Below are positions 51,301 to 63,563 of a stretch of DNA of 64,000 nt, one piece after another; the stretch's first letter is position 1; each line of letters starts with the position of its first letter. The DNA is taken from positions 7,438,001 to 7,502,000 of the forward strand of contig NC_079878.1 in the NCBI RefSeq assembly GCF_029227915.1, read 5' to 3'. The notes beneath the pieces are model-generated. The model was not told the DNA's origin and did not search any database. It worked only from the letters and a program-made list of their open reading frames with translations. A program made the translations under genes and the position numbers. This DNA comes from Hydractinia symbiolongicarpus. Its lineage: Eukaryota > Cnidaria > Hydrozoa > Anthoathecata > Hydractiniidae.

Positions 51301-54300
51301 TATGTATTACTAGAGGAACTCAAGCATAAAATGATACGCAGATAAAACAAAGCCGTTTATATATTTAATAACAAAATGCTTAATGATTGTAAAGTAAGGA
51401 TGTATTGAGACAGTGTGCTATTGCTTCCCATATCATTGCTAATCTAGAGGAGGGTTTTTATTATAATTATTAATATTATTGTTAATTATATTATTTTTAA
51501 GTTCATTATATCCTTACACTTTCTTTAATGTTATTTAAAGTTGTTTGTTTCTTACTTAATTTTTATATATTTATTACAATTGATTTGTTTAGCAAAAACG
51601 CGACTCTCCACCCAGTCGAAAAAGACAGTTTTTATTATTAGGCGAATTTTCTCAAAAAGCGATCAAAGGAGTCGACAAAAGGTGATTTCGTCGCAGACTC
51701 CCGGGGAAAACAACTTATTAGTTTACGTATGTAGCTAGAATCAAAGCATATAAATCACATCATAGCTACTGAAATCTTGACAAGTTAAACAGTCTTATAC
51801 CAATCTTTCATACAATCTACCTTAACTAACAAAATTTATGAAGAAAACAAAATAAGACCATTGACATCAAGCTCTAACTAAGCTGATTACAACACCAGCT
51901 TCTCTCTTTTTCATTCAAACTATTTTAAACATGTATTTCCAATTATTATAAAGTTCAACAAACATCATTTTTCTGTAAATTTAACATTTTCTCCCATCTC
52001 TTTCAAACTGTCTAAATTGATATATCACTTTGCATGAGAATATAAGAATATATCATTTAATACCGTGTGATCGAGATAATAACAAACTTTAGATATAATA
52101 TGTCTTGACAGAGAAACTATATATAACATGAGATTACCCAAAACAAGAGGAATTTTTAATTAAAAGATTTATTGACATGGTACCATTAGTCACAGGATTT
52201 AGCGTGGCCAGCCAAAATAAGGAGTTATTGACAATTTTTTGTTCTTACCTAAATATAGACAGCTGGCGAGGCGCATGAAACGAAAAGACGTTATATTGTT
52301 GTTATCAAGCAGCTGATAAGATTACATGACACACGTTTATGTCCATGTCAGTGTATAATAATTGTTTTAATGAAGGCTAATAATGTTTCTGCTAGTAATT
52401 TAAGAGTCGTCTATTGCTATGGAGTGTTGTGGATGACTTAAACGTTTAAAATAACGACACAGAGGTGAATTATGGAATGTTATGTAGCGTTTTGATGGCA
52501 GGCTAAACAACTATGAAATTGGTTTGAGGTTGTAACAGAGCATGTGTTTATTTCAGATAGCGCCTTACAAAACAAGGACAGGCCATCTACGACCTAGGAT
52601 CCTAACTATAACGAAGAAAATGTCATTATTTTTTTAATGTGCATTTGCAGATCAGTGTAAAGCTTCAAAACAAAGTTGTAGTTTTCTCTTCGACTCAAAA
52701 AGAACTATTTTGAGATTGTGGTTCGAACGTCGAATATTTTAACAAAACAAAAGTATCATAAAGAAATATTACATATTTTTTTCTCTAAATTGTGTGTTTT
52801 TAACGGTTTGTTGTCACTTTCTTTGTCAGTTTCACATTTTTTGTAACTTTTGACAGTAGCCATATTTATTATGATTTTATTCCACGTTGCCGCTTAATTT
52901 TTTATGATCAATTTTTGGCGCGTTTTTCATATGATGGGATGTTATAAAACGTTATTTGACAAATAGACGGTTGCCTGTGGATAAATCCACGGGTTCGCCC
53001 GTCTTTTATATACCGCAGTTTGTGTGTCTTGCTACTGGAGGTACCATTTTGCGCAGAGGCAGACATCGTTGCAAATAAAGTATTGATCGCAATGAGGATT
53101 ACTTTTCCAACATGGAATAGATTACAGTGGGGGCTTAGTCTATTGTTTGTGTAATAACGAAATTATGATTTCACACTGTGAACGAAGATTGCCGAGAGAG
53201 ATGTTTTAATTAACTCTTCTCTTAAAAGCTTAATCTGGATTTGATGAAAAAAAATCTATATATATATCGTTGTTCAACGAAACTGGAGGTGCTGTGAAAT
53301 GATTTTTGATTTTGAAATACTTTAACGTTAACCACCCTAACCTTAAGGATTAAAATAGTTATAAGTGAAATAACAATAAAAAAATACAAAGACTGGTAAA
53401 TATATTTGAAATTCTTTCCATACTTGCTTCCTAGGCTCTTTTTCCCTTTTGAATTTATCTAAAGGAGGTCTAAAAACGAGAATGCAGTCACACAAAACCG
53501 TTTATTGTATGAATCTATTTCCCATCTACTGAAGGATACTACCAAGGTGAATAAGATTGATGAGACATAAACCTAGCCTGAACTCCTCCATCCTAATGGC
53601 TAACATTTTGGAAGACGACATTTTTTTTAACACGAAATATAATTTTTGGGATCAGCGTGGATGTGAAAATTCATAGAAACTGATCTCAATGTTGATGTTT
53701 TGTAGATCTAGTTATTGTTATCGTACTTGAAAGATACACGAATAAAGGGAGATATATCCCAGCGGGTGTGGTTAATGTGTTGTTGTTTTAAAATTAGGCT
53801 AGGTTAATGAAATAAGACGAGCTAATAATGATAGAATAATTTTACTAGTGATATTATAATTACACTTTTTCTTCTATCCTTCTATATTTAAATCATCAAA
53901 AAATATTGTTTTCATAAGATTCATCCGATTAATGAAAATGGCGCCGCAGGTAGTGAAACAACAAAATTTGTGGTAAACATGGCGGACGCGTGGTGCTTCT
54001 ATCTGCAAAATAAATAGCTCAATAAAAATGGTCTAGGCTGGGGAGAATATTTAAATTGAACTTTTCCTGATACACATCATTTATCGAACGTGTTTTATTT
54101 ATATACGAGTACTTCAAGTAAGCATTGGCCCTCTAATTGCCTTGCATTAAATGAAGGAAGCTTCACAGGTGTTTTATTTTCAACCTATGCAAACTATATA
54201 TAATTGAAACTTGTTTTATGACTGCTTTAGCTACCTCAAATACTGCCTGTGTAACGGTAGCCTGTGTTGAATATTAACACTATTTGGCTTGCATGGTTAG

Positions 54301-54390
54301 GGTTATTTCTCCATTTACCATATTTCAATTTTATTAGGAGATTGACAAGAATAATAAACTCAGAAAATCGAGAAGAATTATTTGACTTAC
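48332..54390. other. Long gap between duplicated collagen first exons; no gene seen
   Basis: AT-rich sequence. If exon A at 54526 is used, this is intron; otherwise it is upstream of exon B. A repeat-family copy lies at 52974-53066. Two ATGGCG motifs of YY1 type (AAAATGGCGCCGC and AACATGGCGGACG) lie at 53936-53990. Short open frames (50447-50671, 51541-51738 and others) have no recognisable content. Confidence 0.45.
52974..53066 (+). repeat. GTGGATAAATCCAC repeat family, single copy
   Basis: Palindrome CCTGTGGATAAATCCACGGG, then TTCGCCCGTCTTTTATATAC, TGCTACTGGAGGTACCATTT and GCGCAGAGGCAGAC. Same order as the copy at 28048 and the reverse of the cluster at 56906-57262. Confidence 0.65.
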
Positions 54391-54526
54391 TTGAAAATTG
54401 CTGATAATATTTGCTCCATCTTGCTTCCAAATCTGTCCTATTTGAACGATCCGTTACCGAATCAACAGCTCCAAGAATTATTTGGAAACATATAGATAAT
54501 AAAAGTGTGGATATGGTAACAGGCAT
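54391..54526 (-). CDS. Collagen gene alternative first exon A (signal peptide)
   Basis: ATG at 54526 encodes MPVTISTLLLSICFQIILGA, a signal peptide, then SNRTDLEARWSKYYQQFS. Donor CAATTTTCAA then GTAAGT, phase 1, is identical to that of exon B at 48190. Splicing to 45757 gives a 1470-residue collagen. The conserved NRTD sequon and RW....QQFS ending in both copies show a duplicated first exon. A possible acceptor (ATCTATAG) lies nine bases before the ATG, so a noncoding exon may precede it. An alternative reading is a separate small paralogous gene. Confidence 0.6.
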
Positions 54527-56905
54527 GGCTGATGCCTATAGATCAACTCGTTCTCTCTTCCTAACATGTGCGTACAACATAACATCGGCAACAATTAATT
54601 TTTTTAATTATTATATAACTGTCAATAAACAATCAAATTTTCTTAGTTTTTTCTTCTTTTGTTAAAAACTTATTATTTTTATTATGTTTTACAAGTGTTG
54701 TTAAAAAGTTTAAGAAAATGACTAAACAATGACGGAACTGTGAAGCGCTATTCTTGATCATACATAAATGTTGACACTTGATGACATTACATTCGGAAGT
54801 AACGTAGTTTAAATAACACCACATCACTCCGTTTATAACTATCTTATTATGTTCCGATGACTGTTATATGTTTAACTAACAACCACATATCTCTAGTCCG
54901 CCCTGGAAGCTTGGGTGGTAGATAAGGGGCGCTCCCTTAAACAATTTTATTAATTATGGGGCTTTGCCAGAGAATGCTTTTTTACGTATCCAAGGAATGT
55001 ATCCCAGCGGTTAAAATCTTAAAACTTTCCCTTAACTCTCCTCTCCTCCCAGTTGTAATGGTTACTGACTTCAGATTGGAGGAACTTACTAAGAGGTGTG
55101 GAGTTATGGAATTTAACAATCAACTGAGTTGGTGTACATACGAATAAAAACAATCAACAAAGGTTGGTACATATTTCGTTTTAGTTGATGTGCTAAATAA
55201 AAATGTTTGTTTTTCCCAAAGAAGGAAGGGAAACTTTTGGAAAAAATCATTTAAAAAGCGTTCACGAATCTATCTGCTTTATGCAAGTTTTGCAAAGCAT
55301 ATATGAAAATCATTTCCAAGATGCTACCTCAAGCTCTAGGGTAGTTTGACATCCGTTAAAAAAGTTAGAGAATGTTGTTTTACTAAACTAGTGAGAAATA
55401 TTGATATATAGCTACAAACAATCCAACGTAATCTACATGACTGTTGTAGAAATATGCTGTTTGTTAGGAATCACTCTGGAAAGGCATGAAGCAATCACAT
55501 TTATTTTAAATAAGAATCCGAAATAGTTTTAGTTGAAAGCTGAGTTATTTTTTTAAAAGAAAATAGTCTCCATCTCGCACTCGGTTTAAATGTGTACAAA
55601 GATTACTGTGGGACTTTTTAAAACAACATTATTGACATATTTGCACGAGCGTCAACAAGTGAAGAAAAAAATGTAATCCCCAAAGATGAAAGAAGATCCT
55701 ACAAGAAAGGCAACAATAATAATATGACGTCAAAACAGCACAGCTTATGTTACATCATATTTGTTCCACGTTTTTATGGGAAGGGTTTTTTTAAGTTATA
55801 GATAGAACTGTCAGCTAGCAGATGTTGAACGTGAGTTGAACGTGATGTACTTCTGCGCAAAGCAGACAAAATTTAAATACTATACTAATTAACGTTTTAA
55901 CGTTGCTTTATAAACAGACAATCCAAAAGAAGCGCCTAAAGGGCTACAGAACGGTTTAAAAAAGATCTCCGTCTAGGACGTTACTCTTTCTTAAAAGTAG
56001 ATGTTTTACGAGTACTAAACTTGTTAAGTAAAAACAAAGTGTTAGAAATAAATAGCCAATGGATAGCAAATGATACCTAAGCTATTTTTGTTTAGGAATG
56101 ACTCAGATCTTCCATAAAAATAAAGTGATACATTATTGTTGATTTTAAAAATAAACAATTCTTTAAAAAGAAAACGCCCTATTAACAAAACAGCTATTAC
56201 CGGTAACCGAACTGCATTCATAGCTAACTTTGAACAGTACTTTTATTGATAAAGTTATTAAAGTCCAATACTTTAAAATTTTAAAATTCTATTTTTACAA
56301 AGACTATTTATTTTAGGAACAACTCAACCTCTGCCTCGTCTTATGGTTTGACGATTAATTAATTATTCCACTTTTTACCCAAATATAATAGGGTTTGTGT
56401 AAAAGTGGAATATGTTTTTAGCATGCCATTAAAAGTTCTACTTAAAGGATAGAAAGTTACGTGAGAAAGTGTTTTCTGCAAAATTCCCAAAAAAACATGG
56501 TCTCATGCGACGGTTTGTAAATTTCACTTTATTTTCCTCGCGAAACTTTTTGCTACAAGGTTTCTGCTCTTGGTTCTATGAAAAGCGTTTGTTGTTGAAA
56601 AAATGTGAATTTGTTGTGATCATTCATTACAAACTTCACCATTGTAAAGAGAAATTTATTTTAGCTATGTGATACACTATATAAAGAAATATTACCACAT
56701 AAAAGTTTGTTTTTTGACTGTTGCACACAAATGGTTTTGTTACAAAACTTCTGTGTGTTTTATAATCGATTTTAAATTACAGTCACAATAACTAAAAGTG
56801 ATTCTCAATTACAGTCTCAATAATAAGTGTATCAGATTTTGGAAAAATAAACAAACTGGAAATTTAAAGAAATTGAAAATAACCTCTATAGTAATAACCG
56901 TATTA

Positions 56906-57262
56906 TGTCTGGCCCTGCGCAAAATGGTACTGCAAGTAGCAAAACACACCAAGTGCGGTAAATAAAAGACGGGCAATCCCGTGTATTTATCCACGGGTCA
57001 CCGACTAGTCTATCTCTTTAATAATAGCCGTCGTCTGTCTGTGTGTCCGCAAAAGGCGCGTCCTGTTACGGAAACACAAAATGCGATATATAAAGGACGG
57101 GAGACCCTGTGGATTTTTTTCACGGGTTGACGAGTAGATTATGATACCCTTATACGTCTGTCTGTCACGCAAAATGGTACCACAAGTAGCAAATGCACGC
57201 AATGCGGTATAAAAAAACGCGCAGACCTATGGTATTTTTCACGGGCCTTCGACTAGTTTATA
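56906..57262 (-). repeat. GTGGATAAATCCAC repeat family, three-unit tandem cluster
   Basis: Three diverged units of about 115-130 bp, each reading GCAAAATGGTAC or similar, AGTAGCAAA, GCGGTATAAA, GACGGG and then a CCGTG...CACGGG palindrome followed by GACTAGT or GAGTAGA. In unit one the palindrome is CCGTGTATTTATCCACGGG. Orientation is opposite to the single copies at 28048 and 52974. Confidence 0.65.
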
Positions 57263-59590
57263 ATAATGCGGTAGAATCTGATGTAACCACTGCTTAAGAA
57301 CAAGCGCTTGAATTAATCATATCTTCAAAAAAATTCCCAGTCTAAAACGGGATCCTATACAATTTTTAACTTCTTATGCAATATCTTTATTACTTCCGTT
57401 GACTGAGCTGCCCTATTGTATTTTTTTAAAAGAAATCGAAATTTCAAAATGAGGCTTAAGGATGTCTATTAAATATACTTTTCCAGGCTCAAAATATGCT
57501 TAGATTAAGCCTTATGGCAAAAAGATTTATTGAAACATGCTTATAAAAAACACGTGATCAAACTCAACTCAAATCTCATTAGATACTGGTTTATTTTAAA
57601 ACTAAAGAATGAAAAGAAAATTTGCTCACGAAAAAAAAAAATAATAATAACTTCACAACATTTTCTTAGGCTTTACATAATGCTTAGCATATGCTTAAAA
57701 AATGAATAAATTTAAGCCTACGGATGCTTATAAAAGTTATGCTTATGAAAACACAACATGTATTGGTTGAGCTTTGGACAGCTCAAAATGTATGCAGCGT
57801 CAGGCGTTACTGGCAGGCATTTGATGTATGTTTCTGTTTTTATTTATCAGCTAGAGCAACAAAACAACCGCCTGGAAGCAAGGTTAAAGATTATTTCATA
57901 AGCTTAAAAAGCGGTTGTGTAACAAAAATATAACTTTCCTTTCATAATTATCACGTAAAACCAATTCTTAACACTTAATACAAGTTATTCTTTTTGCTCT
58001 TCGATCTGTAATTGCTATAATTCAACTTCCTTGATTTCTAACTTTCCATGAGTTAAATAAATAAATAATGATACGAAACAAAAACAAAATAACTTATAGC
58101 TTGTCATCAATTCAAAAAAAACGTGATTCAAATAATAATTATTCACCAACAAATATTCTGTCCGAATCAATGAAAACCCACCGAATTGTTGCAAGAATGT
58201 TTTAAAAAATCAATTTTGTTCCAACTGTTTCTATGAGCCAACTCAAGCCCTAAACTATTCCACCTGAATGGTAGTGACAAACAGGACAACTCTTAAGGAG
58301 ATTGAGCACGAAATTGTCCTTGTGACGTTTACAATAAGGTTTGGGTAAACAGAAATGCTAAATATAAATAAGATGGGATTAAGATAAAGGTGGAGAACAA
58401 ATATAGATTGATAATTTAAAATGTCATCTCTGTAAAAGTTGATAAAATCTGTGTCAGCATCGCACTGTTGCTACTACTGAGTCTGTGCAGTTAGAAACAG
58501 TGTTGCGTGTTTTGAGAGATATGTTTGCTATCCTGATTAAGCCCTGGTGATTATAACATTTGCGTTAAATGCCGCACTTTGGCCTTCAGTCATCTTATTC
58601 TGAGTAAAAGAAATTGCTCACACCCGAAAGTGTCTTCCAAAAAAATGACCTTAACCCACACTTTTGCTTGTTGTTTAACTTGGACCCTTCATTTATTATG
58701 ATTATTTGATAAAGTGATGCTTATAAAGGTGATAGCTGTTTCAAAGAATTGCATTGTTCTAGCTTTCTGTAAAAATTATTTTCGGCTAACGGACAAAACA
58801 TGTGCAGACGATTGATTGTTAGAGAAATTTTCGTATGAATAACCACACTTGTTTTACAGACAAAATAAGAAAATTTTTGTTGTGGAAACATAGTCCTGGA
58901 TATTACGCCCTTAGAAGTGGACAGCCTCAAAGCAGAGAATAAAAAAACGTTTCAATAAACCAGAAATATATAATCTATTGAAATTTAGGAATGCATCTTA
59001 TTTGACTTGTCAACGTATTGCATGACACTATGTCTATTCAAAACGTCCCACAACGAGAGATAACATTAATAAACATTTGATAGCATGGCGTGGTACATAT
59101 TACAGACCAATCAAGAGAAACGAAGCCAGAAAATTTTAAAAACATCCCAGAAATACTTTTAATTAGTGAAACAACATTCGACCAAACGACCCATTGGTTT
59201 GATGGTGCTCGCTTTCATTATTGTGTAAGAAATCTATCAAAGATTTGGCTTTAAAATGTCTAATCAGAGCTAATCTATTTAGCTAAATTCATTTTTGATA
59301 CACGGATAATTTTATAGTAATTTTGCTAAATTTTATTTATATAGGAAATTGCTTTTCGCTTTTTGGTTTACACATAAACTACTACTCATAAACACTAAAA
59401 ATCACTTTGCTTTGTTCTTCGTCCAAGCTTTTTTGTAAAAAACTCTTTTTTTTGTAGTTTCAAAGTTTTTAAAATTTTGTACCAATGCCCACTTTAAGAG
59501 CACAGGTGATTCAAACTTCTTAGAAACCAAAAAAAAGCACTCGTATGTTGTAAATACAAGTCCTTTGTAGTAAAATCAGACAAATTTGAA

Positions 59591-59645
59591 AACTTGTCCC
59601 CAGGGGTTCTTACAGGCAACAAACCTTGGGCTTGGGACAAGGATG
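59591..59645. repeat. Fold-back element, CTTGTCCCC arms (copy 3)
   Basis: AACTTGTCCCCAGGGG pairs with the complement of CTTGGGCTTGGGACAAGG around TTCTTACAGGCAACAAAC. Confidence 0.55.
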
Positions 59646-60450
59646 ACAAAGTTGAGGGAGGTTGGACACGAAATACACAGTCAATATATTATCGTGCGTT
59701 ACCTAGACATGTTACCAACCTTAATGTGATATTGTGATAAAAACATGAAACATTTTCAGCATTTGCGTTATGACGTAATGTGTCAGTTTTTGATATAGTG
59801 ATAAGCAAATGAGATATTATCAATGGCGCCAATTCCATCAATGGCGCCAAATAATTTTGCTAATTGACAAACCGGATACATTCGAGTTATAAGGCGGGGA
59901 CACGTCTTGAGATGTGAAAAAAATATTAGCTATCAAGGTTCATCACTGAATTTCTTCTTGTTTATTTTCTCACAACTTTAACAGACCTGGGTGTCACACG
60001 AACACCCATATTGATAATACGGCAATGATTACTTTTTTTAATGACGTGCTTGAAAGATTGCCAATGGGAAATAGAGAAACAAAATAATAGAATGAATCTC
60101 GTGTCTCATTTTATGTATGCTCTATGCAAATCGTGTCGAGTTTCGTGCCGAAGTTTATCTGAGCTGTAAAATGTTATGTTGTAGATAGTATTTATTCCAC
60201 TGTAAAATTAATTATTTGCTCTGATACAGGTATTAAAAAATTTAACTAAAGGAAAGTTATCTGGTGAATCAGTAATTGAAATCAGAAGAATACGCAGAAG
60301 TTTCTTTGAATTTTTTTTTGCGGGTCGGGTTCTATCGAAAACAAGGTGCCTCACTCGTCAACTTTGCGCGGTAAAATGATTTGTTATATAGTGGATAGTA
60401 TTTATCGATTATCTACGTTTTTAGTCTTTAATAGAGTTGTTATCAACAGA

Positions 60451-60500
60451 CATTCTTGACCCCAGAGCTTTTTATCTTAAAAAGCTCTAGGGTCGAGAAA
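60451..60500. repeat. Fold-back element, GACCCCAGAGCTT arms (copy 3)
   Basis: TTCTTGACCCCAGAGCTTTT pairs with the complement of AAAAGCTCTAGGGTCGAGAA around TATCTT. It is the tightest hairpin of the family. Confidence 0.7.
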
Positions 60501-60685
60501 GAGCAACGGGGAAACCCGCCAGGGAGCACGCAGTATGCTCTTAATTAAGCTATACAAACCACGCAAACACCACAAGTTGAATTAAATATTACTTAATATA
60601 TTGATCCTATTTTCATGCTAAAAGGTCAGCAGAAAGAATCGTTAGTCTTGTAAAGTTAGAAGTGAAAAAAGAAAGTTTTACTCAC

Positions 60686-60965
60686 GAGTATCACAGTTGT
60701 ATATCATATGTGGAGGGTATGCATAAGTAATGATTTGTGAGATGACACAGTGTAAATTTCTTTTCGAGTAATCACTCAATGATACAATTTCTCCTCTCCT
60801 TGCTATAATGGAAAAACAAATTGTTCATCTTTCATTCGTTTGTAATTTTGGATGAATGGGACTTGGTAAAACCGAAAAAAAATCAACATAAAGATAACAT
60901 GAATTACCCGCTTGACTGCAGCCACACATTGCACAAATCACCAAAACTCTAATGACGCGAAACAT
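60686..60965 (-). CDS. Secreted protein, first two coding exons; rest not found
   Basis: ATG at 60965 encodes MFRVIRVLVICAMCGCSQA, a signal peptide, in an exon ending at 60908 (donor GCGG then GTAATT, phase 1; acceptor TTATTAG just upstream of the ATG at 60969). The next exon is 60802-60686 (acceptor CATTATAG, donor CTC then GTGAGT). It reads RRGEIVSLSDYSKRNLHC, then SQIITYAYPPHMIYNCDT, and ends in phase 1. A noncoding exon ending at 62006 (GGTATAG then GTGAGT) may precede it. I cannot find the following exon nearby. Phase 1 also fits the collagen acceptor at 45757, so these could be a further 5' end of that gene, or a separate gene. The Cys spacing faintly recalls a SUEL-type lectin start; not asserted. 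Confidence 0.5.
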
Positions 60966-60969
60966 ATCC

Positions 60970-63280
60970 TAATAAAAATGAAAAAGTTGCAAGACATCAC
61001 AATCCGAATGATTTATGTGTCTACCATACAAGCTTAGCAACTGGTCAGAAAGCTTCATTGTAGGGAAAAGCACTTCAAACCATGGCATCAAATACAAAAA
61101 GCAAAGAAATGTTATTTGTCTTTAAATTGTTTTGCTTTTGTGAACGACAGTATGATGTTACCTTCGGAACTTTTTATTTTTCAGTCTTTGTCTCCTCTAC
61201 ACAATTCAACCTCTAGGAGTAAAATGTAAATGGACGCAAAATCCTTATTACTATGAAGTAACTTCAACCTTGTCCCAAGCGTTTTTGAAGGTGTTTATCA
61301 CTGAGAAAAAAGGTGAGGTACTAGGCACGAGGTTGATTTTAGTTAAAACAACAAATATCTTTTATTCTGTATAATAATTTTATCAAAAAAAAACATACGC
61401 CCAAAAGTTCGATCAAACAAAAAAATTAACAAAACACAAGATAAAAAAAGTCAAATCCAACTTTTAGTAATAAAATACTTAGTTTAGGGATTTTTATATA
61501 CATTTTCATATTGACGTTATGAAAGAATAAAATTGATCAACGCCTTCTTATAAAGATTACTGCCATTAATAGAAAAGGTCAAAGCCTGGGAAACATCCCT
61601 TCTAAAAGTATACAAAGACAGAAGAAAGTAGAAGAAAGTTTAACTTTCTCACTTTTTGTGTCAAAAAAATAGGAAGTTGAAATGTGTAATGTTTGTTTTA
61701 AATATATTTAGAAAACTTCTTTTATTACTTTTGTCACCTAGTAATATTGGTTCTAACAGAATAAAAATATGTTCTGTCTACCACATAATTTCAGATACGC
61801 ACAACCTCGTCCCTAGAGTTTTTGCCTTGTTTAACCGTCAATTAAGCGCTAGCAGCCCTTAGACAAAAAACCCTGGGGACGAAGATGCAGATACGCAGTG
61901 TTGCAACTCTTAGCGGACCAATCGGCAAGTCCATGCAGCTTTGTACTTATTATTATAAACAGAGGACACAGAATCCTAGACTTTACGTAAAAGAAAAGCA
62001 CTCACCTATACCAAGAGTTTCACAAAGATTCTAAACACTAAAACACAAGGACTCTTTGCACTAAGATTCCAATTACTTTGTAGTGAATTCCATAGCAATA
62101 GCATAAAGACTGCAAATGGAATAAAGGTGAAACAATATGTTATATTGGCTAGCTTCAAAATATTTACAAAATAACGACTCACCCAAATAATGATTTATAA
62201 TTTTTGCTAATATATGTATATATATCGTTCTTTTTATACTATTTCCAAGATTTTATTTAAACGCCTATATTAACGACTTTTGTATAGCGAAAATTGCGAG
62301 CCATCCCCTCCCACCACGTAAACTTTTATTGTTAAAAAGTAAAATTCCAAGAGTTTGCTGACCTTTTCTCCAGGAGCGATGTTCGACAAAAATTTTAATG
62401 AGTAAAAAGAGATCCAAACGGTTCCCAGAACCTGCAACCTTGTTCCAAGTACTTTTCTACGCATTTCGTGTTGGGAATAATCCGTAATAGCAGTCCCATC
62501 AACCTCGACACCAGTGTATCTTGTATCTTCTTGACACAGGAACAGCCGCTGCTCTGGATGTCAGTTCGAGATAACGGGTATTAGAGATATCAAACGTTGA
62601 CTATAATTTCCAAATGTAAGACTTGCTTAGTTCTAATAAAGGACGATTAGAATATGTCATACGCTCAGAAAAAATAATTATTTTATAATTGTTTCAACGT
62701 TGTGAAGTGAAAAACACAATATCGGAGCTTGAGTTCTCTATTTTCGGCTGCAAGAAGCACACAAAAAGTTCCAAGTTGAGTAAATTTTTGTTTATTCATA
62801 AGTATTAAATCCTTGACTCTAGATCTCCCACCTCGTCCCCAAGGATTGCTTGGTCCATTTAAAATTGGGATGGTCGATCCAACAAATATCTGGGTAACCT
62901 TCGATTTTTCCTGTTTGTGAAGTTTATAAAATTTTGCTAAGCAGGATACGGGTACAAAAAAATAAACAAGAAAATCGCCAGAAAAGTTATATACAGCATT
63001 TTCTGTAGGATTTATTGTTAAGAGCAAAAAACAAACTTGGTTCTCTCCCATAAAAAATTCAAGATGGCATCGGAATTCTAAAAACGCGTTTAGAGTGCAC
63101 AAGAGGATAACGGAGGGTATCAGTATCATCTGAGAACATTGTAACAATAGCCTATTTCAAACGCAGTAAAATCCTGATCTATAGACAAAGGGAAAATTTG
63201 AAACACATTAGATAACAATTTTTTAATTTCATCTACAGAAGTAATATACAACGTCCAGTTTCTCTCAATAATTTGTCTGT
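60970..63280. other. Intergenic / 5' region of the 60965 gene
   Basis: It contains the fold-back element at 61801-61887, a (TA)n-like stretch at about 62208-62226, a fragment of the 24821 MITE family near 62566-62600, and single fold-back arms. The 154-codon minus-strand frame at 62683-63147 includes one such arm and has no protein-like pattern; I treat it as chance. It lies directly downstream of NDUFB3 and may partly be its 3'UTR. Confidence 0.4.
61801..61887. repeat. Fold-back element, CTCGTCCCTAG arms (copy 4)
   Basis: ACAACCTCGTCCCTAGAG pairs with the complement of ACCCTGGGGACGAAGATG. The interior CAATTAAGCGCTAGCAGCCC is the reverse complement of the interior of copy 1 (10479-10593), confirming a family with a shared body, not only shared ends. 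Confidence 0.7.
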
Positions 63281-63493
63281 TCAGTGATGACTTCCGGCTT
63301 TCTTATCATCGTCAAAAAATAATTTTTCCATCGCGATAGCCACAAGAAATGCACCAACGCCCCAAGTAAAGCCAGGAAACATTCTTAACATAGCTCTTTT
63401 TGGTCTCAATTCTGGATGCTTTCTCCACGCTTCGAAGCGTTCCCACGGGTCTTTCACCACCTGTCCTGGTTTTGGGTCCAAGCCCAGCTTCAT
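63281..63493 (-). CDS. NDUFB3: NADH dehydrogenase 1 beta subcomplex subunit 3 (complex I B12)
   Basis: A 70-residue single-exon frame starting MKLGLDPKPGQVVKDPWERF. NDUFB3 landmarks are present in order: KDPWERFEAWR (human DPWGRNEAWR), a Pro/Arg stretch, FPGFTWGVGAFLVAIAMEKLF, which is the single membrane helix (human [20 protein letters not shown]), and a basic His-ending tail DDDKKAGSHH (human KDKKHH). It is an accessory subunit of mitochondrial complex I in the inner membrane. It lacks the His-rich extension found at the human N-terminus. An in-frame TAA nine bases before the ATG fixes the start. An acceptor at 63564 (CTTTTTTAG) shows a 5'UTR intron upstream. Confidence 0.9.
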   Translation of the reverse strand: MKLGLDPKPGQVVKDPWERFEAWRKHPELRPKRAMLRMFPGFTWGVGAFLVAIAMEKLFFDDDKKAGSHH

Positions 63494-63563
63494 TGCGAAG
63501 TATTATAAAAGTTTGTAGGACTTTTCTTTCCGAGCTCTCTTCGACAGATTAGTTTTTATCAGC

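Larger units (their letters stand above)
54527..60685. other. Repeat-bearing region without supported genes
   Basis: No coding exon is convincing on either strand. Contents: a three-unit cluster of the GTGGATAAATCCAC family (56906-57262), fold-backs at 59591-59645 and 60451-60500, and scattered short open frames (54956-55147, 56469-56672, 57724-57933, 58721-58930) with no recognisable motif. It could be intron of the minus-strand gene starting at 60965. Confidence 0.4.

Noticed and set aside
62683-63147. 154-codon minus-strand open frame, among the longest in the window
   Set aside because: It contains a CTCGTCCCCAAGG fold-back arm, has no domain pattern, and lies just downstream of the NDUFB3 stop. 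It looks like a chance frame in 3' flanking and repeat DNA.
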